From: Ianthella basta
Taxonomy: Eukaryota > Porifera > Demospongiae > Verongiida > Ianthellidae
DNA length: 64,000 bases
Assembly: GCA_964019415.1 (NCBI GenBank)
Contig: OZ025869.1
Location: forward strand, 4,960,882-5,024,881
Direction of reading: 5' to 3'
A program made the translations under genes and the position numbers. The notes beneath the pieces are model-generated. The model was given only the letters and a program-made list of their open reading frames with translations. It searched no databases and was not told the DNA's origin. This document shows positions 53,460-62,814 of the stretch, piece after piece; position 1 is the stretch's first letter; each line of letters begins with the position of its first letter.

Positions 53460-53975
53460 AGCTACAAATTCCTTCAGATCTTGTCTCCAATGCTCAGTGT
53501 ATACAACACCACATGTACACACATGTAACACCAAATTCCTGCAGCATGGACCACATACCCTACTTTCCAAAGACCTCAATCACACATCCCCAGTAAATAG
53601 GTACCCTGCATACTAATTCGAGGAGGTTCACCGCGCAACACTTGACAAGCGAGCTGATAACGCAGCCTCTGCAGAGTCCTATGCTACATAGGTTTTACCA
53701 ATGCTGAGTGTATACAGCACCACACACACATGCAGCACCAAATTCCTTCAGCAACTGTTTCCAGTGCTCAGGTAATACAGCGCCACATGCACATGTAACA
53801 CCAAATTCCTGCAGCATGGATCACATACCCTACTTCCCAAAGGACCCCCAGTATATAGTGTTTACCAATGCTGAGTGTATACAGCGCCACATGCACGTTA
53901 CACCAAATTCCTAACCCTAACCCTAACACCAAATTCCTGTAGCATGGATCACATAGCTACCCTATCTTCCAAAGT
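53460..53975. repeat. About 100-bp degenerate tandem repeats with telomere-like insert
   Basis: Four units share TGCTCAGTGTATACA, CACATG, ACACCAAATTCCTGCAGCAT and GGATCACATACCCTACTT. At 53907-53930 CCTAACCCTAACCCTAACACC, a telomere-type run, lies inside one unit. Confidence 0.85.
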
Positions 53976-54427
53976 TATGCCCAAGGGGTGGGTGGATGTG
54001 CATCAGCTGTCTGACAATCCCCACCTCTGAGCTGGGGCATCTCAGGTGGGGGAGGTGGAGACAACGATTGATAGCTAGGTGCATATAGTAACCTTGGCTG
54101 CAGTGACTAATAGCATCAAATTGTTGGCTCATTAGCAACTAAACAATGAATAGCTAAGGGAGGAATGCTCAGTGATACCACAGGTTGTCTAAATTAATGT
54201 CTAGACTCAGCTTCTATGTCTTTCAGAGGTCTTCTCCCACCAAGTTCAGGATATTTCCGTTGTATTCATCGCACCTTAACAGTTATAATTATCTTAGTGG
54301 GTAAGCCTTCAAGCCTTAATACAGGGTTTCACTCGTAGCGAACACCCACGTGCACAGTATATGTTACGTATTTATTAGATTGGCATAGCTATGGTATGCG
54401 CTGTACGTGCGATAGATCCACAGTGGA
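53976..54427. other. Upstream flank of the 166-aa ORF
   Basis: No gene supported. It ends in a short G+C-richer stretch before the ATG at 54428. Confidence 0.35.
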
Positions 54428-54928
54428 ATGGGGAAGACAAAAAGGAAAAGATCAGCAAGCTACAGAAGGAGACAAACAAAGAATCGGCGTAAGGCCAAGA
54501 TCAAAATGACGAAAAGAGCGTGCGAAGACAAGAATCGAGCGCAAATGCTGATAGCCCAGCGTCCTCCATCCCCGATTGCTACGGAGCTTGAGGTGGCTCG
54601 CAAAGACTGTTGTATCTCTGGACAGATAGATGCAAAAGGTGAGCGTAGTTACTTCCCAGAAGAACACGCTAGAGATGTTGAGAACAAAGAATGCACTAAC
54701 TGCCAGCGTTTATGTACACTGCTTTATCAAGAACAGTGTAAACCTCGTGTATTTCACTCTGAGTGTGTTCAGTGTAAAAGCAAAAGGCAAGCAAAGACAG
54801 TAAAAGCCAGACAATCGTTATATTACAGGATGTACTCAGGGGAGTCAGCTGGATCAAGATATCTACTTGCTGCACTTGCTGCCAAGAAGAATAAAGTCTG
54901 TCATACTGCTACTTCAAAGCATATCTAA
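54428..54928 (+). CDS. Uninterrupted 166-aa ORF, basic N-terminus and Cys motifs
   Basis: ATG at 54428 (GTGGAATGG context) opens 166 codons to TAA. The N-terminus is strongly basic (RKRSASYRRRQTKNRRKAKI). The middle has CTNCQRLC and a later C...H..CVQCKSKRQ arrangement that could bind zinc. The C-terminus is Tyr/Ala-rich. No family is recognised. A basic start plus Cys pairs and the decayed TE protein nearby (opposite strand) suggest a TE ORF or a first exon. The frame is intact, unlike most neighbours. Confidence 0.45.
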   Translation: MGKTKRKRSASYRRRQTKNRRKAKIKMTKRACEDKNRAQMLIAQRPPSPIATELEVARKDCCISGQIDAKGERSYFPEEHARDVENKECTNCQRLCTLLYQEQCKPRVFHSECVQCKSKRQAKTVKARQSLYYRMYSGESAGSRYLLAALAAKKNKVCHTATSKHI

Positions 54929-54983
54929 ACCATTGTATGGCTGTATGTTATTATTAGCTTACACCAATAAATTTGAAATATGC

Positions 54984-55021
54984 ATCATCATATCATACCA
55001 TATCATATCATATCATATCAT
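54984..55021. repeat. (ATATC)n pentanucleotide repeat
   Basis: About seven units of CATAT with one variant. Confidence 0.9.
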
Positions 55022-55639
55022 CCAGCATCACTGGAGCACAAATAAGCCTACATGCATTTACAAACTTAGCCTAACAAGTGAAGTCAGGATCTGGCAATTG
55101 AACAAGAATGCAGTTTTTCCACTGGTCAGCTGTGAAGTCTGCAAATCCAGAAGCAATTTGGATGGAATTCTCTCCATAATACTAAGAGACTTTAATGTAA
55201 TTATTCTCTTCATTCCAACTATGTAGTTTTCAGGCCTTTCCATCACTTTTGCTTCAGTTAGCTATATATACATATATTGTTTACTGCTTGTGATTCACAA
55301 ATACTTGAATCTTCATCCGTGTGTGTGCAATTCAATGATCATGATGTATAGTGAAGAACTGTTTCTGCACTTGTGTTACTTATATATTAGACAATACATT
55401 ACTCTGTGCAACTGTAATATATAATACAGGTTGCTGGACAAGGGATTGTTGGGCAACTGCCAGCTGCTGGACAAGGGGGCGGGATTGCAGTGGGGTTAAA
55501 GCACCTGAGAAAGTGGCCTGGTCTTCTGCCTGAGTGTCCACCCTGCCTTCAGCTTCAGTAGTCGCTTCGTCGGTGCCCACACCAGCTTCTGCCTCAGTGG
55601 TAGCTTCCTCTGAAGTGGTCTCACCGTGCAAGGTTGGTA
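55022..55639. other. No supported gene
   Basis: A minus-strand frame at 55380-55631 is Glu/Thr/Ala-rich with repeats (EATTEAE), possibly the tail of the decayed TE protein that follows. Otherwise A/T-rich. Confidence 0.35.
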
Positions 55640-56720
55640 GAGGCTTGGTAATGAAGCCGGTGGAGTGCTGTGTCCTTTGGGTGAAATTTTGGAAATATCA
55701 AGAAAGTGGATTCACACAGATTGGTGTGGCCTCTACCAAGTTCAGGATCAATAATTATTTCATCTGCATCATCTGCTCTGTGGTTGCATTAAATTTCATA
55801 TGCCAAAGCATGCAATTTGCAGGTGACAACCACTCTGAATTTATAATCATTTCCAGGGCATTACAAGTCTTCCTCATCTTTGCAACTGCCACATGAGCAA
55901 ACTCGTGCTGGATGGAAGGCATGTTCCCCATCACTCCAGCTATGGATCTCTCGCGCATGATACTTTCCCAGTTCTCTCATTCTCTGGGCGAATGTGTTGG
56001 CCTCATTCCCACATTGGGTGATTGCACAATAGAGGTTTCGACGTGCAGACTCAATAAATGCATCTGAAATGCAGTCACACTGGGCAGAATGCTTCTGCCT
56101 TTACAGTTGCACTTCACAGTTGCTACGTTGAAACACTGCCTTATGCTTGTTAATTTAGCCAGTGTCAAACCCTTTTATTGATTTCAGCTGTTTCAAAGCA
56201 TTGGCACGGGATCTGCCTACATGACCCCACATTTTATCACCCTTGCACTTGTTTCAGTCCCATATAACGCACCAGAAGGACTTCTCAGACGATGAGTCCT
56301 GGTCTTGCCAATTGACCTCAATGACACATCCTTCCTCTTTCGCTTGTGCAAAAAGGATGCCTGCCAGGTACCCTTCAGCAGACTTTGCTGTTCCTTGGTA
56401 CAAATTGTCCTGTATGATGGGCACCTCGCATGCAGGCATGCCCATACCTAATGATCCCACCAGTCAGCCAGTTTCGATTGATAAATGTGCAGTTCTGAGA
56501 AAAGAACCTTCGAATATGCCAGCAGCCATCTGCCGTGGTCACAGCCTGGTTCTAGTTACCCAGTGTGCCATCAGGAAGGCTCTGCATCTCCTGCATCCCC
56601 AGTTCACATACCATAGTGTAGAGGACTGGGCTGCCAACGTAGCAAGCATGCCGGGATCAAAGCTTACCTTGGCCTTCATGTAGCTGCTTTGTTTTACTGT
56701 AGCATGGCCCGAGAAAGTAC
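55640..56720 (-). pseudogene. Decayed multi-copy TE protein with Cys motifs
   Basis: Across frames the minus strand reads FDPGMLATLAAQSS, VGSLGMGMPACEVPIIQDNL, GYLAGILFAQAKEEGCVIEV, NWQDQDSSSEKSF, KMWGHVGRSRANALKQLKS, then CDCISDAFIESARRNLYCAI and FAQRMRELGKYHARD. This is a widely distributed invertebrate protein type (WQDxDSSSAK, GHxGRxHxNxL, CxCxxxF...A..NL) that behaves like a transposase. Its superfamily is not known to me. Several shifts and stops. The first ~110 bp are duplicated at 50041-50150. Confidence 0.55.
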
Positions 56721-57009
56721 AGTTTCAGAGGTACGGCTTAAATGCCCATATGATGAAAGAACAATGTAGTATGCCTGCAAAAGTATCAAAATATGACGTT
56801 TGTAAAGTAGAGGTGGTTCACTCCAGTACTCGACTCACGCACTATTTCTGAAGATGATTCTAAAGGGTAGCTGTTCACACTGAAGTTTCACATGGTAAAG
56901 ACACATTCAAAATCCTTTGTATAGATGATTTGCGGCATTTGCCGACTTCTGTGCTGTTCATGTCACTTGTCAGAGGTAGCAGTGCACAGCAGAGAGTGGC
57001 TATTTTCTG
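56721..57009. other. No supported gene
   Basis: Spacer between two TE remnants. Confidence 0.3.
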
Positions 57010-57229
57010 ACAGCTGATGAAAATGTCCGAGTTATTGTGTGAGTTTTATACAGAGTTGTATAGGGCATTGCACAGGGCGCTGTCCGCAATATGGAATAAT
57101 GGGGTGTCCGCATTTCAAAGGGAACTTTATACAGGTAGCATAGGGCCAATCGTTGGGACTTTAGAAAGTGTCCACATAATCAAGGTGTCCACTTTTCAGG
57201 GGTGTCTGCAAGGTGGGCTCCACTGTATA
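57010..57229 (-). mobile_element. Tigger/pogo-like terminal fragment
   Basis: Read on the minus strand, the end is TA-CAGTGGAGCCCACCTTGC followed by repeated GGACAC/GCGGACA motifs, the usual terminus of Tigger-like elements. The partner end was not found. The plus-strand frame here is an artefact. Confidence 0.55.
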
Positions 57230-57941
57230 CTACTATAAATTTTCTTATAAAAAGTGTATTATAATACTATAAAATTGTCTTGAATGATGAAATCTGAAAT
57301 GTTCACACATGTCTATATGTTTGTCGTCTGTGGAGTGAGTTCCTCACTAGCTAGCCCTTACTTCATGCGCTCACAAGTAGAATGCAATTATATCATTGCA
57401 TACATGCTTTGCATTAGTTGTCATTATTTGATTGTTTTATTTGAACAATAGTATGTATAAACCAGTATAAACCACACATTAGGACCAATCAGCATTTTTG
57501 GGAAAAATACTGCCGAAAATCAGCAACTTTCAAGGGTTGAAAAGTGGCATTCAACAATATTGATGAGAATTTTGAACAACTGCGCATCAATTGTGCAGGC
57601 CACTTACATAATTAGCAGCACAATTTATACCTTTCGATGCTAAAAATTGGCCTTTAACACGTATTTTCGAAGTCCACTGGCTATTCACTAAATGGGTTTG
57701 TCGAAGCTGGATATGTCAGTATCCCCATCTTCTGTTGAGCTCATTACCACTACTTTACTGACTGCTGACTGCTGCTATGATGCTAACAAACTGTATGATG
57801 GAAAATGAGATGAAACTAGACAGGAGTGAATGTGGAGTGGCGCAGGTAACGAGAGTGACGATAACATATCAGTGAAAAATCTTCCGTGGTTTGATGCCAT
57901 GCATGATGTTATGAAGGATAGGGCAGTCACTAACCCACCCC
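57230..57941. other. A/T-rich, no supported gene
   Basis: Only short frames. Possibly intronic to the exon ending at 58222. Confidence 0.35.
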
Positions 57942-58222
57942 ATGTCATGGACAGCACTAACACAACAAATTATGTTTTGTGTTGATACATCGAGGAAAAT
58001 GAACTGCTCCCATTTCATGCTGCATGATATAGAAGAGTCTATTGGAGGGGATGGCTTTGAAGATGAACAGATTCAAGCATCATCTGTGGAAGGGAGTGTT
58101 GGGAGGCAGACTCCATCAAGTCTACAACCAAGCAGTCGTGTCCAGACTCAAACTACACAACTGAATAGGCAGACTCCGTCAATTGAAGACAGCACTGAAT
58201 CTGGGTCCGTCATTGCTACTAC
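57942..58222 (+). CDS. Probable internal exon ending in a consensus donor
   Basis: The plus-strand frame reads MLHDIEESIGGDGFEDEQIQ, QASSVEGSVGRQTPSSLQPS and QTPSIEDSTESGSVIATT, and runs into AC|GTAAGT at 58222. Ser/Gln/Thr-rich and disordered, not recognisable. The LINE insertion starts about 25 bp into the presumed intron. The exon's left border is uncertain. Confidence 0.4.
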
Positions 58223-58244
58223 GTAAGTTGCTAAAGAATGATTA

Positions 58245-59790
58245 GTTGTATTGTATTGTATTGTATTGTATTGTATTGTATTGTATTGTATTATTAGAGG
58301 TTGACCCTTCAGCACGAGGCTGGTATAAATGGGTGACCTATACAATTTGTGAGAAAAAAAAAGGACATAAAGTGAACATAAACTAAGTGATACAATACTA
58401 AGCATACAGTAACATTGACACAAACATGAAATATGACATCATTATTAAATGATTAAAGAATGAACAATGTAATTGGGGTAAAGGAATCTGAATAACAATT
58501 CAAATTCAAGTATAAACATCACACAACATTGACATTAAAATATACAATTATCTGTGCATCATAATAATAATACAGTAAGTCATAAAATAAACAAAGAAGG
58601 AGAGTCGATACCCATCCCACCCAGAGTCCATGGATCCCTTCAGGGTTCCCTGCACCGCCGCGGCATTTCCCCGCTGTTCAAATTCAAATTAAAAAACAAA
58701 AAAAACAATTCTAATTAATTAATTAAAGTAATTGGGTAAGAGAATCTGAGTGACAGTTCAAAATTAAGTAAGGATACAATTGATTGCACAGTACATTAGC
58801 TAAACTAAAACAACACTGACTAGTCCTTGAAGTAAGATTTGATGTTGTTCTTGAATACATGATTGCTGCTTGCCTCTCACAGATAATGGTAAATGTTTCC
58901 AATCTCGACCAGCACAGTAGATAAACGATTTAGCACACCAGCACAGTAGATTTAGCAAGCCAGTTAGTTTTGTGTGAGGGTAGATAGATGTCGTTCAGAT
59001 GTCGTTCAGATGTCGTGCGCTTCACAACCCCATCTTCTCGGTAGTACAAAGCATGCTCTGCATGTATTTCGGACCCATGCCATGCAAGCATCTTCTTGTA
59101 TACTTAGCCCTCAGCAGCTTCCGTTGGTTGGCCAGTGTAGTCCAACCTAGTTTGGATCTCATCTCAGAAGATGGACGGTTCCACTTTTCATCGAGAATTA
59201 GCCGCATTCTGTTGTTCTGGATGCTTTCAAGTCTGGAGACATCCTCTTTGTGTAACACTCAGCCCAAACCACTGAGCAGTAGTCTAGGTGGGGTTGTACC
59301 ATAGATTAATAGAGATCATTCCTCAGTTTGAAAGGAAGAGAGCCTTTGAGCAGAAAGCAAGAGCAGAAAGACATTTCTTCCTGATGTTCTCAATCTGACT
59401 TCTTCATTTCAACTGCTCATCAACTATTACTCCCAGGTACTTTACCTAGTCACATTTGGCTATGACTTCATTGTCAATGAATAACTGCACATTCTCTGCC
59501 TCTCTTTCATGACCCCTCTTGGACAGCATCATAACTTGTGTCGTGTTAATGTTCAGTTTTAGACCATTACTTGAAATCCAGGCAGACAATAGGCCCACCC
59601 TTCATTGAGTACTTCATATACTGTTGTTGCATTAGTGTCAGCGAAGTAGACTGTAGTATCGTCTGCATACATCATCACCTTGCAATTGGGTAGGGCAGCA
59701 GGTAGGTCATTCACAAAGATGCAAAACAGAAGAGGCCCAAGGATGTTAGTGGTTTCCAGGTATGACTACCCTGTGAAGGGCTGGAAGTAT
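58245..59790 (-). pseudogene. 5'-truncated non-LTR retrotransposon (LINE) with (TACAA)n tail
   Basis: The minus strand reads GPLLFCIFVNDLPAALPNCK, MYADDTTVYF (RT catalytic YADD), then (with shifts) KYLGVIVDEQLK-like, DVSRLESIQNNRMRLILDEK and SKLGWTTLANQRKLLRAKYT. It ends with a Jockey/CR1-like tail (FKNNIKSYFKD, stop near 58823). A ~500-bp 3' UTR terminates in the pentanucleotide array at 58249-58299. The N-terminal RT and endonuclease are missing, as expected for 5' truncation. Confidence 0.85.
58249..58299. repeat. (ATTGT)n array forming the LINE 3' tail
   Basis: About ten perfect ATTGT units (TACAA on the LINE strand), placed exactly at the element's 3' end. Confidence 0.95.
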
Positions 59791-59822
59791 GATGGAGTGG
59801 AAGCCCTTACGGTTGTAGTAGT

Positions 59823-60430
59823 CATGCAAGCTTGTCGCCTGCTACTTGCCCTTGTTGTGCTCTGCTGTTCAAGAAGGTGAGGTAGGATCGAACCACTCCG
59901 AACTCATGCGGACGTGTGGCCGACTACATGCTCTTGTTGTGCTCTATGGTTCTACAAGGTTTGGAAGGGACGAACCACACCAAACTCATGTGATCTTGTG
60001 CTCTGCTACTTACCCTTGTTGTACTCAGCGGTTCTAGAAGGTTCGTCATTGTAGAACCACAGCAACTCATGCGACCTTGTCGCCTTCTACTTGCCTTTGT
60101 TGTGCATGGCCGTTCAAGAAGGGACGGCATGGTCCAACCACACCGAAGTCATGCAGGCTTGTGGCCTACTACTTGCCCTTGTTGTGCTCTGCTGTTCTAG
60201 AAGGTTCAGCAGGGTCGAACCACACCGAACTCATGCAAGCTTGTGGCTTCCTACTTGTTCATGTTGTGCTCTGCTTGCTCAAGATGGTTCAGTAGGGTCG
60301 AACCACACCAAATGCATGCGAGCTTGTGGCCTGCTACTTACCCTTGTTGTGCACTGCCGTTCAAGATGGTTCAGCAGGGTCGAACCACACCGAACTCATG
60401 CAGGCTTGTGGCCTGCTACTTGCCCTTGAT
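59823..60430. repeat. 82-bp satellite, about 7.3 copies
   Basis: Starts of CTTGTGGCCTGCTACTTGCC recur at about 59830, 59918, 59999, 60080, 60157, 60239, 60322 and 60404. Conserved parts are TTGTTGTGCTCTGC, a GTTC(A/T)AGAAGGTTC arm and GTCGAACCACACCGAACTCA. Because 82 is not a multiple of three, each unit is read in a new frame, and long ORFs appear in all frames. Confidence 0.92.
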
Positions 60431-60809
60431 ATTATAGAGGAGGCGGTGGAGAACCTTCTGGAGATTGCAGAGAAGCTCCAGCTTGGTTGGAACCACTAGA
60501 AATCTCCTGCATGTGAAGTTCAAACAAGGATAAAACAACAAAAGCATTATATGTGCAGCAGCCTTTGCATGTCCTGTGTGCACGTGTGATACGTATACGT
60601 ATATAATGCCGAGAAGCCTATATATCTGGAGATGTGCAAATAAACTTGCATTTCAGCCATTGCACCGTTAGAGCACACAGATGGACAGACACCAATAGAC
60701 TACCATAAGACTGTGGCAACACATTAGGAGTAACAGCAACTCGTGTAGCAGAATAAGCGGGCCACAATTTCATTCTTATTGCAAACAATTGTGTGCAAAA
60801 GAAACTCAC
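60431..60809. other. Presumed intron or 3' region of the SAM-domain gene
   Basis: No exon identified. A/T-rich. Confidence 0.35.
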
Positions 60810-61069
60810 TGACTGTATTTAGTCGATAAATCTTCTTAACAATCCCCAGCTTCTGGGGGATTAACTGGGTCAGCTCTCCAATGGAGAGCTCCAAGACAGC
60901 TTGTCCGTCAATTTCGTTATCTGCGAAGACAAGTTACATTGAACAAATTGCTCCAAAAAGAAAAACAAAAGCTCTCACCTTCGAAAATTCTACAAATGGT
61001 ATCCTTGATACCGTTGTCCTGTAGGAACAGGGAAATGTCCACAGGATCTTTGTCTTGAAATCGTGCCAT
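60810..61069 (-). CDS. SAM-domain protein, first two exons
   Basis: Exon 1 is 61069-60979, starting MARFQDKDPVDISLFLQDNG, with donor GAAG|GTGAGA. Exon 2 is 60920-60810 (acceptor CTTCGCAG, donor TCA|GTGAGT). It continues in phase as DNEIDGQAVLELSIGELTQL and IPQKLGIVKKIYRLN. The five-helix SAM pattern is clear: VDxxxFLxxNGI, then NEIDGxALLxLxxxxLxxL and KLGxxxKIxxLI. SAM domains mediate protein or RNA binding. Later exons would lie to the left but are obscured by the satellite. It is transcribed divergently from the C2H2 gene. Confidence 0.75.
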
Positions 61070-61223
61070 TTTGAATAACTCCAATAGTATGCGAATAGAG
61101 TATTCGAAAGTCCACGGAAAAGAGCGCACAGTCTATGTGAGCATGTGGTATGTACGAAAATGGCGATAGTGACGTGCACGTGGTATCAAAATGGCGGTAG
61201 TGACGTGAGCACGTGGTATTAAA
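61070..61223. promoter_or_regulatory. Bidirectional promoter with three tandem E-box/CRE-like repeats
   Basis: Between the two divergent ATGs (154 bp) the sequence AAAATGGCG(A/G)TA(G/C)TGACGTG..CACGTGGTAT recurs about three times, at about 61155, 61190 and 61220. Each unit carries an AAAATGGCG core (YY1-like), a TGACGTG half CRE and a CACGTG E-box. The last unit contains the ATG of the C2H2 ORF. Confidence 0.6.
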
Positions 61224-61640
61224 ATGGCGATACTGCATTGCCCATTGTGTCCAATCGTTCTGCCCAATCTTGGCACTTTTGTCAGTCATCTAAGACAAGT
61301 GCATGCAAAGGATACCGAGTTATTGAATTGCAGCGCAGAAGGTTGCTTTCAGACTTTTAGGACAGTCAGTGCCTATAGTAGTCACGTTTATCGTTCCCAC
61401 AGAGAACAACTGGGATTAAGCATTCCACAAGAAGCCAATGAACACAATCAGTGTTCAGTTTGCTTGGAAGAGCCTGCATCTACGTTTGAATATCGCTTTG
61501 GAAAAGATCCTGTCGGTCCAGATGAGATTCAGTATACCATTTGGCACAACCTAGGAACAGATTCTGTTCACCCACAGCGCCCCCTCGAAAAAAGGCCCGT
61601 CAAGAAAAGAAATCTAAAAGGGAGGTGGTGCCCCAAATAG
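61224..61640 (+). CDS. C2H2 zinc-finger protein (TE-associated type)
   Basis: ATG 61224: MAILHCPLCPIVLPNLGTFV then SHLRQVHAKD is a C-x2-C...H-x4-H finger. LNCSAEGCFQTFRTVSAYSS followed by HVYRSH is a second, C-x4-C...H-x4-H. A later Cys pair (CSVC) and a basic tail follow, with TAG at 61638-61640. Two-finger starts like this precede many multi-copy invertebrate transposon proteins. An alternative frame beyond about 61585 (KSKREVVPQIVPITEAAFSL) suggests that either a frameshift or a splice changes the C-terminus. Confidence 0.6.
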   Translation: MAILHCPLCPIVLPNLGTFVSHLRQVHAKDTELLNCSAEGCFQTFRTVSAYSSHVYRSHREQLGLSIPQEANEHNQCSVCLEEPASTFEYRFGKDPVGPDEIQYTIWHNLGTDSVHPQRPLEKRPVKKRNLKGRWCPK

Positions 61641-62578
61641 TTCCCATCACTGAGGCGGCATTCTCCCTCTGCACTGCGATGGACAGCCGTTGCTGCAAGT
61701 AGGAGAAGGAATTTTCTGAATTGTTATAATATTTATATGCTTTGCAATTCAGCTTTGTGCATGTGTATACTTGATCGCATGCATATATAATATTGTTTGC
61801 ACTACTTTGTATTTTTATGTTGTACAGGTAATATGTTCAGGGTTATAATGACAAATTAGATTGTCAAAATGACCATTGAAGGTAACATTCCTTAATTTAA
61901 TTGGTTATTTGAACCTTTTCGAAATACTACCATCACAACTGAACAGCATTGTTAAATTGACAGTGATTTAATGCTAAATATACCTTTCAATATAGTTGTT
62001 TTAACTACAAGTGGTGATTTCAACAAATTTAGTTACAACTGCATTATAGAGGTTATTTTAGCATTCTTTAAAGCATTTCAACTTCACTTTTTCCTGGTCA
62101 AAATAACCAATGAGGGTTATTTTACCAGTGATTTTTTTGCGGTGTGGATGTCTGTCAAATTGTAAATACACCATTTGGCTCTTCCTTTCAAGCAAATATT
62201 TGTTAGTGAGTATTATCAACACTTCATAGCTAATGAATGCAAGCTTTCCTCTGCTCCTGGTTCTGCTGCTGTAATCACTAGGTAGTATGCTTCACTTTGA
62301 TGTTAAAAATTTGCTTGTAGATTTTTTTGATAGAGTTATATTGTTACTTGCACTATGTATACATGGTTTGAATGTACCTGTGATGATGTGTTATAGGTAT
62401 AACTACTCACCTAAACCGTCACTATTTCAAACCGGGGTAATTGGTCTACAACTGTGTATTGAGGAGTCCACTCACTCGCGAATGGTGTTGTACTAAATGT
62501 TCGTTGTGAATGAAGAAGAATTGAGACTGTACCCTAGTGACTGAATTACCCTGGGTTACCTTATCTGTGATGCTCCAG
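61641..62578. other. A/T-rich, no supported gene
   Basis: Nearly 1 kb of A/T-rich sequence with short frames only. Confidence 0.4.
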
Positions 62579-62810
62579 TCAGTGGTACGATGTCCAGTGT
62601 AATTTATTGTGTATAGGCAGTGTGTATGAAGTGAAGCCAGTCCTTGCTCCCATGCAGAATTTATAAATGCTATGATTAATACTTGTTATCTCACTAGGTG
62701 GCTGAATCAAGTCTTTCCGAGTCATTTGTTGAACATGATGCTCTCTGAGGATTAGTTTAAGTTGATTCAGGGGATCCTTAATTGTGGCAAAATTGACGCT
62801 GCAGCTGCAT
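62579..62810 (-). CDS. Possible exon abutting the transposon copy 2
   Basis: The minus strand reads FATIKDPLNQLKLILREHHV, QQMTRKDLIQPPSEITSINH and GARTGFTSYTLPIHNKLHW, then TGA. It is protein-like and uninterrupted up to the transposon terminus at 62815, echoing copy 1, which also sits in coding sequence. No family is recognised and no start or upstream splice site is visible because the transposon cuts it. Confidence 0.35.
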
Positions 62811-62814
62811 ATAT

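Noticed and set aside
59823-60430. Possible CRISPR-like array or tRNA cluster (GGTCGAACC motif)
   Set aside because: Units are contiguous 82-bp repeats without unique spacers, and no tRNA cloverleaf can be folded around the motif. The genome is eukaryotic.
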